Positions 58,501 through 64,000 of a stretch of 64,000 nt of DNA are shown here, in pieces. Position 1 is the first letter of the stretch. Each line of letters starts with the position of its first letter. Below the pieces are notes generated by a model. That model ran no database searches. It had not been told where the DNA came from and saw only the letters and a program-made list of their open reading frames with translations. Source of the stretch: Platycnemis pennipes (taxonomy: Eukaryota; Arthropoda; Insecta; Odonata; Platycnemididae); contig OW121855.1 in NCBI GenBank assembly GCA_933228895.1, forward strand, positions 48,002,698-48,066,697. Direction: 5' to 3'. A program made the translations under genes and the position numbers.

Positions 58501-61021
58501 TCACTCACGACATCTTGTTGACCAAGACGTTGCGTTTGGTAGAAATTCCATACCGACCCTGTAGAATAAGCTTTCTCATGTGTTTTTCCACCAACGAGCT
58601 GATGGTGCCTCCCTTTCTTCCCCTTATCCCACTCCCGGGATCACAGGTGGCCCCCCATTGGTGCCCAAGGTCATCTCCTCCTCCAATTCACACCCCACAC
58701 CCTCCACCCACCCCCCTCCATCTCCCCCCCCACACACCCTTCATACCCACACTCCACTTCATCTCTCTCCCAACCAACCCCTCAGTGTGGCGCATCGGGG
58801 GGGAATAGGTTATAATATATAATTACAAAGGTTAATTTTTTATTTTCATTTTCATCATGGAGAGGTTCCACATAGTCATTGCCTGAAGTCATCACTTATA
58901 TTCCTCCATCATGTTCTCACCCTTCATCAGATATCCTTGGACAATTTAATTTTCTTTTCTCAGATAAGTTATATGCTTATTGGATTAATGATATATCAGT
59001 AATAACTTCAGGCTTTACTATGTAGAACCTCTCCAATATGAAATCGAGAATAAAAAACTAAGTGAACGAAACCTGGGTCGTAACAATAGACACATATAGT
59101 GAGCCATTTAAAAGTGTAATAATTTTTTATTCTCAATTTCATAATGATATATCAATAGCCTATGATTCATAGTTATAACTTTAAAGAATGAAGTATTGTT
59201 GTAATTTTGAATTTATTAAAATTAGAATTCTAACAGTGGTCACATCTTCATGTGAATTAAAAATTGATTGTAATCTCTGACTCTGACTAATCTCATTGCA
59301 CCGACCATTTTGCAGGATGAAATGAAATCTCATAAGAAAACTATTGACCCTGATAACCCAAGAGATTTCATAGATATTTACTACAATGAAATTGAAAGAC
59401 AGAAGGACAATCCTAAATCATTATTCAATGGTCAGTTACTGTGAATTTGTCATATAATTATTGACGTTAAATGGAGTAAAATAATCATGAGCTTGTCCTG
59501 AAATGAGTCTTGATTAAATTTTATGCTGGGAAAATCATTTCCTTGTCAATCTCCTCATTATAACAGAAAAGCAGCTCAGAGAGATTTGTGCTGAAATGTT
59601 TATTGGAGGAACTGATACAACATTCAACAGTCTTACTTTTGGTCTGCTATACATGATAAAGTACCCTGAAGTTCAAAAGAAATTTCAGAAAATTATGGAT
59701 AAACACATAAGCAGGGATAGATTGCCATCTCTAACAGATCGGGTAAAGTGAGTAAAGATTAAAAATTATCTTAGTGAAGCTATTTTTATTGTACATGATA
59801 TGCATTTGCTTGTGAATGGTAACTTTACTTTGCAAAGTTAAATATATTTCTTCTATATTGATTACAGAGTTCCATATTTGGAGGCAACTGTTTGTGAAAT
59901 ACTTCGCCTCAGTGGAATATCAGTCTCTTCTGTACCTCATAAACCTCTTACAGACAAAGAATATGTAACTCTTAGGGGATATCACATTCCTGAGGTAAAT
60001 GAAGAAATTCATGTGCAACATGTGATTTGTATTATTTTCATGTGGAACCTTGATAATTATTCTAATCCATAGAATACCCGAGTGGTGCTGGCCTTGCATG
60101 ATTTACACCATGATCCTACAATATGGAAAGACCCTTACAGTTTCACTCCAGAGCGATTTTTGGATGAAAATGGCAAACTATTTAGACCTCCTGCTTTTAT
60201 TCCTACAAGCTGTGGTACGTAATAAGAGTCAGTGTATTGTAAAATGGCATGCATGTTCATGTGGGCAAGGACCTAGCCGTGTTGACACCATGGCTCCCAT
60301 GAGATCACGAATGTAAGCAACGTTGGGCCCAGACAGAGGTTGGATGGGTGACCCTCCTCCACATACCTCTACCGCGGTGCTCTTGCCCCAGTCTGCAAGT
60401 GGCAGGCAGGTTAAATTTGGGTTGGCACAATGGATCTAATGATGTCTAAGTCCTCCAGAAGGCTCCCGTGCTCCCCTCTTATTTACATTTATGTAAATTT
60501 AGTCATTTGATGTTATTTTTGTATTAGTATTAAACAAGTCTCAGCAATGATTTATGAAACTCTGAATTTTCATATTACTGCGTTTCATAAATCATTGCTG
60601 AGACTTGTTTAAGTGGATTTTTGTCATAGATCATTGTTTTTATTCACTTAATCATTGTGTAATAAACTCAAATGAGAAAAGACATAAAATTCTTATGAGA
60701 GTATGCATTTGTATTGATAAATAAATAATCCAAAACTCTTTATGGTTATTCTTAGAGGCCTCATAACAATGACAGAACATAATTTTTATGCAGTTTGTGT
60801 CAATCTAAGATCAAGTATCTACTTTTTCTTTAATGACAGGAAACAGAGGGTGTCCAGGGGAGGGTATGGCAAGGAACAACCTCTTCCTTATCTTCACAGC
60901 CTTATTCCAGCGTTATTCTCTGAGTATACCTGAAGGGCACCCTGTTCCTTCTGATGAGCCCGTGGGAAATTTCTCCCTAGCCACTAAAAGATATTATGTG
61001 AAGGTGGCATTAAGGAATTAA
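55326..61021 (+). CDS. Cytochrome P450, CYP2-clan type, C-terminal six exons
   Basis: Exons 55326-55574, 59316-59430, 59567-59747, 59868-59994, 60073-60214 and 60840-61021 join in phase (996 nt, 331 residues plus stop), each with AG acceptor and GT donor. Motifs run in order: LWYMITG (helix E-F region), FIGGTDTT (I-helix oxygen-binding GGxDT), CEILR (K-helix ExxR), FTPERF (PERF) and SCGNRGCPG (heme loop). The heme Cys is present with the invariant Gly and Arg; the first Phe of FxxGxRxCxG is replaced by Thr. P450s insert oxygen into lipophilic substrates at the ER membrane. In insects the CYP2 clan includes CYP15, 18, 303, 305, 306 and 307, largely hormone or developmental enzymes. Subfamily cannot be fixed. 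A complete protein is near 490-500 residues, so about 160-170 N-terminal residues are missing. The exons lack any stop or frameshift. Confidence 0.88.
55749..56085 (-). mobile_element. tRNA-derived SINE, copy 1
   Basis: Aligns along its length to 57080-57415. The tRNA-like head is at the right end: on the minus strand TGGTGGCTAGAGTACTGGCC (box A-like), then GGTTTGATTCCCGGC (box B). This copy is the more diverged. Confidence 0.75.
57080..57415 (-). mobile_element. tRNA-derived SINE, copy 2 with target duplication
   Basis: Minus-strand head reads TGGTGGCTAGAGTACTGGCC and GGGTTCGATTCCCGGC, good pol III box A and B candidates. TTTTACTTCCA occurs at 57069-57079 and 57416-57426, an 11-bp target duplication typical of LINE-mediated insertion. 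The body has GGCGACCG and TGGAGAGAAACCC blocks shared with copy 1. No known gene product. Confidence 0.85.
57606..57687 (+). repeat. Left arm of a 1.5-kb inverted repeat
   Basis: ATGAAAATGAGAATAAAAA...ATTGTTACGACCCCGGTTTT is the reverse complement, with mismatches and small gaps, of 59058-59142. The TGTTACGACCC/GGGTCGTAACA core could be LTR-like ends, but no matching target duplication flanks it. Confidence 0.65.
58665..58790 (+). repeat. C-rich low-complexity tract
   Basis: Runs such as CACCCCACACCCTCCACCCA and CCATCTCCCCCCCCACAC. G-rich on the minus strand. No product. Confidence 0.7.
58832..59060. repeat. Inner MITE-like inverted repeat (about 60-bp arms)
   Basis: TTTTATTTTCATTTTCATCATGGAGAGGTTCC... 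at 58832-58892 is the reverse complement of 59001-59060 (...GAACCTCTCCAATATGAAAT...). Shared block: TGGAGAGGTTC(T/C)ACATAGT. No coding capacity. Confidence 0.7.
59058..59142 (-). repeat. Right arm of the 1.5-kb inverted repeat
   Basis: Contains ACCTGGGTCGTAACAAT and TTTTTTATTCTCAATTTCAT. The segment 59039-59142 is also itself a small imperfect palindrome (GAAATCGAGAATAAAAAA and its complement). Confidence 0.65.
59316..59430 (+). CDS. P450 exon B
   Basis: 115 nt, phase 0 to 1. Encodes the helix G-H segment with NPRDFIDIYYNEIERQ, a common 'P-R-D-F-I-D' position in CYP2-clan proteins. Donor GTCAGT is weak but usable. Confidence 0.85.
59567..59747 (+). CDS. P450 exon C (I-helix)
   Basis: 181 nt, phase 1 to 2. 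Contains the I-helix FIGGTDTTFNSLTF and the following J-helix. The acidic-Thr pair used for oxygen activation (D-T) is intact. Donor GTGAGT. Confidence 0.9.
59868..59994 (+). CDS. P450 exon D (K-helix)
   Basis: 127 nt, phase 2 to 0. Contains VPYLEATVCEILRLSG with the ExxR motif, then VPHKPLTDK and the sheet leading to GYHIPE. Acceptor GATTACAG; donor GTAAAT. Confidence 0.9.
60073..60214 (+). CDS. P450 exon E (PERF)
   Basis: 142 nt, phase 0 to 1. Encodes LHHDPTIWKDPYSFTPERF and runs into the heme loop FIPTSC, which is split by the following intron. Donor GTACGT. Confidence 0.9.
60263..60480 (+). mobile_element. 5S rRNA-derived sequence (SINE3-like), intronic
   Basis: GAGATCACGAATGTAAGCAA, CGTTGGGCCCAGACAG and GGTTGGATGGGTGACC follow the central part of animal 5S rRNA (GATCACCGAAGTTAAGCAACG...GGATGGGTGACC), including the internal promoter A-box and C-box positions. 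The start, GACCTAGCCGTGTTGACACC, also aligns to the 5S 5' half, and CCGCGGTGCTCTTGCC to the 3' end. A non-5S tail runs to about 60480. It lies in the P450 intron E-F, in the gene's orientation. Multiple differences from 5S rule out a functional rRNA gene. It is either a 5S pseudogene or a SINE of the 5S-headed class. Confidence 0.75.
60530..60612. repeat. Perfect 31-bp hairpin with 21-nt loop
   Basis: TTAAACAAGTCTCAGCAATG+ATTTATGAAAC (60530-60560) pairs exactly with 60582-60612. It lies in the last P450 intron, and would form a stable RNA stem in the pre-mRNA. Confidence 0.9.
60840..61021 (+). CDS. P450 exon F (heme Cys and C-terminus)
   Basis: 182 nt including the TAA stop. Encodes GNRGCPGEGMARNNLFLIFT with the heme thiolate Cys, the L-helix and the C-terminal SRS6 region around GNFSL. 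Acceptor AATGACAG. Confidence 0.9.
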
Positions 61022-61317
61022 AAACACATTCCTACTACTAATTGAATAGAATTCAAAGTAAGCAAAATTTTTTCTCAGCGCTAAATTCACATAATTTTAC
61101 TTTTTCCTAATTATAAGAATGTCCTAATTTTGCCAATATGAGTATGAACATCAATAGCCATTGGATTTACCAAACAGGTTTTCTCGTGGTTAAAGCTATT
61201 ACCTATATGAGTTATTAATTCCATTTGATGCTCACATATACCAAATGAAGCAGATCAGTGGGGTAATCACTTTGTCATCTTGAATCTGTCTTTTAGAGAT
61301 TTAGTATTATATCTTCC
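61022..61317 (+). other. P450 3' flank
   Basis: No clear AATAAA polyadenylation signal follows within the first 300 bases; a possible variant near 61030-61090 cannot be chosen reliably. AT-rich. Confidence 0.4.
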
Positions 61318-61960
61318 TTCTTCTTCCTAGTGGCTCTACAGCCTGGTGTGGGCCTTGGCCTGTTGCACTATTCCTCTCTAATTATCCCGGTCTGCAGTCC
61401 TAGCTAGTCATCCTCCAATTTCCATCTTGTTCAGGTCTTTCTGTACTTGATCCATCCATCTGTCTTTTGATGTCCCTTCCTTCTTTGATTGAACAACCTT
61501 CCTTAAAACATTCGTTTTGGCATTTCCTCCTCTGGAATTCTCTCGTTGTGGCCCAACCAGCATACCCTCTGGGACTTGATGACCTCACTATATTTTCTCC
61601 TTCAATCAGCTGTTCAATTTCCTCGTTGTGTCTTATCTTCTTGTCTCCTTGTTCATATACTGGACCATAAATATTCTATGGAGGATCCATCTTCTGAATG
61701 TACTAAGTGTTCTCTCATCTGCCAGAATCATCGTCCAGGCATCTGATCTGTACGTCACCACCGGACTCAGTAATGTCATATATAGCTTCAGTTTCAGGGT
61801 TCTGCTTATCAATCTACCCCTGAATAATTTTAAATTGGCATAGAAGGCCCTGTTTCCAGCCTTGATTAGTAGTATATCCCTTATACATAAAAAACCATTA
61901 AAAGTGTGACCATTTGTGGGCAAGTCTGTGTCACTCCCTACCCAATTGCTTCAATCTGCT
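61318..61960 (-). mobile_element. LINE C-terminal fragment, minus strand
   Basis: Two minus-strand frames (61923-61633 and 61588-61400, plus intervening frames) give KAGNRAFYANLKLFRGRLIS, then LKLKLYMTLLSPVVTYRSDA and ADERTLSTFRRWILHRIF. This is the region just after the reverse transcriptase palm in the same broad LINE group, followed by VWLGHNERIPEEEMPKRMF. It differs from the copies at 1 and 36160, so it is a second family. Frameshifts present; 5' truncated near 61960. Confidence 0.75.
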
Positions 61961-62339
61961 TTTTACCACCAGCTGCTCCAACTCTTTTTGCCAAATTTTT
62001 AAAAATATTTTCAATATGGTATTTGCTCTAATATAATTATACCGGTGTGACTTCCCTAATAATTTTCTATCGTTATCTATCAAAGGTTTTTTTATAACTC
62101 AAATGGGTCAATGAGATATTTATCCAAATTTCTCCCTATTTAGCTTTCTCAGTTTTTCTGTTACATTACTCTCTTTACCATACTTCATTGAGTCCAAATT
62201 TAATATTCTTTGCATATCATATGCACTATTCTAATAAATTGTGGTGATAAATGGCTATGCTGCTGGCAAAACGATACTGATTGCCTGTATCAGTCCACAC
62301 ACAAACTTTCCCAGTAATATCAAACAGTAATCAACACTG

Positions 62340-64000
62340 CAAGACGTGATGGAACCCTCTCAAGTAAAATATTCCAGAGGTAAAATAGTCCCCCATTCGG
62401 ATCTCCGAGTGGGGACTACCCGAGAGAGTACATCAATCAAGTCTGATACACATTTTAGGGTAGGAACGTGGAACATGTGATCACTTCTGACCTGCGGAAG
62501 ACTGGAGAACCTGAAGGTGGAAATGCGAAGAATGGAACTCGATGTATTAGGAATCAGTGAAATGAGATGGCCCGAAGAAGGAGACTTTTGGATTGGAAGT
62601 TATAGAATTATTCCCACCAGATCTCTGAATGGTAACACTGGAGTAGGCATAATGCTCAGGAAGAGTTCAGGACTGGGTGTGAAGAGCTTCCTGCAATACA
62701 GTGAAAGGATTATAATGGTTAAAATTGAAACTAAGCCTACAGATACCATTGTGGTGCAAGTTTACATGCCTATGTCGGACTTCGAAGATGAAGAAGTGGA
62801 AGGCATCTACGAAGATATCACGGAAGTAATAACACATGGAAGAGGAGAAGAAAACCTAATTATTTTAGGAGACTGGAGCGCTGTCGTCGGCGAAGGTCAA
62901 GATGGAAGAAATACTGGAACATATGGATTGGGAAACTGAAGTGAAAGAGGAGAAGAACTGCTGGAATTCTGCACACAACATAAGTTTGTGGTTACTAACA
63001 CATAGTTTAAAAATCACAACCAAAGAAGATACACGTGGAAGATGCCCGGAGACTGAAGGAGATTTCAAATAGACTATATTTTAGTGAAGTTGAGGTTCAG
63101 GAATCAGGTGAAGAACTGCTAAAGCTACCCGGGTGCAGACATTGACAGCGACCTTAAATTAGTGATGATGAAATGCCATTTAAAATTCAAGAAATTGAAG
63201 TAAACAGTAAAGAACATTTAGCAAGTAGAAAAACTGAAGGAGACTAAACATCAGCTGGCATTTCAGAAAACAGTAGGAAAAAACATAGGAAAGGACCTGA
63301 CTGATAAAACAGTAGAAGAGTATTGGGAAAACATAAATGTGGACTACAGGAAGCCGCAAAAGAAGTTCTTGGATGAAGAAAAGTTATTAAAAAGAAGACA
63401 TGGATCACGGAAGAAGTCTTGGTGCTGATCATGAAGAAAGAAGAAAGTACAAGAATGCGAAAACTTAAGAAGGGCAGCTTGGCTACAAAAGATTAAGGAA
63501 CGAAGTAAGTCGCAAAGCCAGGAAAGCTAGAGAAATGTATATGAAGATTCTATGGGAAGATGTACAAAACGACCTTGCACTTGGGAAGGTGGAAGCTGCC
63601 TAAGGGATAGTGAGGAACCACTTCAAGGAACGGAGCACGAGATGCAATGCCATAGGGAACAAGAAAGAGAACTTTTTATTGAAAATGAAGACAAATGGTA
63701 GAGATGGAAAGAATATCTGGAAGAGATATACAACAGAAACAATCTCAGCACAAAAGTGATTGAAGTGGAAAGCGAAGTCGAAAAGGATGATATGGGAGCA
63801 TCAATATTAAGATCAGATTTCGACACAGCTGTAAGGGACCTACAGATGAATAAGGCTTCTGAAATTTATGATATTCTTAAAGAACTAATACAAAATGAGG
63901 ACGAGAAAACATTAACACATCTCTATAACAGTATCTGCGACATGTACTCAACAGGAGAAATATCCAGGGACTTCAAGAAAAACATCATATTTCCTATTCC
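62340..64000 (+). mobile_element. LINE copy C, 5' part, runs off the window
   Basis: The 5' leader from about 62346 (ACGTGATGGAACCCTC...) matches copy B at 38333. The endonuclease frame is open from 62517 to 62939: LGISEMRWPEEGDFW, SERIIMVKIETKP, VVQVYMPMSDFEDEEVE and LIILGDWSAVVGEGQDG. The usual GDFNA catalytic motif is GDWSA here. A stop at 62937-62939 and further ones before YTWKMPGD break the frame. Downstream there is QIDYILVK, the linker, and at the window edge FPIP, the start of the reverse transcriptase block A. It is inactive in this copy. Confidence 0.8.
62517..62939 (+). pseudogene. LINE apurinic endonuclease domain, truncated by a stop
   Basis: 140 codons of an EEP-type endonuclease that in an intact element nicks the target site. 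The Asp of the GDxxA motif remains, but the Asn is replaced by Ser, and the C-terminal SDH-like motif is beyond the stop. This alone predicts loss of activity. Confidence 0.7.

Larger units (their letters stand above)
55575..59315 (+). other. P450 intron A-B (3.7 kb) with nested repeats
   Basis: Carries two SINEs (55749-56085, 57080-57415), an inverted-repeat nest (57606-59142) and a C-rich low-complexity tract at 58665-58790 (CCCCCC runs). No independent gene is supported. Confidence 0.7.

Noticed and set aside
60263..60390. Functional 5S rRNA gene
   Set aside because: Several substitutions and indels against the conserved 5S core, single intronic copy, and a non-5S tail.
62865..63826. Minus-strand open frames within the LINE
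   Set aside because: Antisense shadows of the + strand LINE coding sequence.

Overview
The window looks like AT-rich, repeat-laden nuclear DNA from an insect, probably a large-genome species. The evidence is one spliced cytochrome P450 gene of the insect CYP2-clan type, spliceosomal GT-AG exons separated by kilobase introns, and a transposon set typical of arthropods (Gypsy, hAT, Penelope, LINEs of the 'craniofacial development protein 2-like' kind, tRNA-derived and 5S-derived SINEs). There are no bacterial-style operons. The species cannot be named from the sequence.

Layout. 1-345 is the 3' end of a LINE. 874-3183 is a 2.3 kb hAT-type element flanked by an 8-bp target duplication; its long inverted arms carry 18-bp palindromic arrays and its centre holds a piggyBac-like protein fragment. 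4.1-5.4 kb holds small repeats and a MITE. From about 5.95 to 24.1 kb I infer a + strand multi-exon transcription unit, probably non-coding (exons near 5950-6164, 7524-7958, 12785-12907, 23658-24100), whose introns contain decayed minus-strand LINE fragments. A GC-rich fold-back lies at 24451-24613. From 24.8 to 39.7 kb there is decayed mobile-element sequence, mostly + strand: LINE copies, a Penelope remnant with a GIY-YIG-like end, direct and inverted repeats.

41871-46525 is a complete, apparently very young Gypsy retrotransposon on the minus strand: two 261-bp LTRs that read as identical, a GGAGG target duplication and one uninterrupted 1326-residue gag-pol frame. Two active-site residues in it are unusual. 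46.5-52 kb holds SINE fragments and a second copy of the 5.1 kb MITE. 52002-54710 is a broken hAT transposase copy on the minus strand with a foreign gag fragment caught between two poly-G runs.

55326-61021 contains six + strand exons encoding the C-terminal two thirds (331 residues) of a cytochrome P450. The exons are free of stops, with matching splice phases and the main P450 motifs; the N-terminal exons were not found. Its introns carry two tRNA-derived SINEs, a nest of inverted repeats, a 5S rRNA-derived sequence and a perfect 31-bp hairpin. 61.3-64 kb holds a minus-strand LINE C-terminus and the start of another + strand LINE that runs off the window.

The only host protein gene supported is the P450. 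I do not see a convincing new multi-gene system. The most unusual items are the hAT-type palindrome with an embedded piggyBac-like fragment, the spliced transcript candidate with a methionine-free open frame, and the young Gypsy copy with altered catalytic residues.
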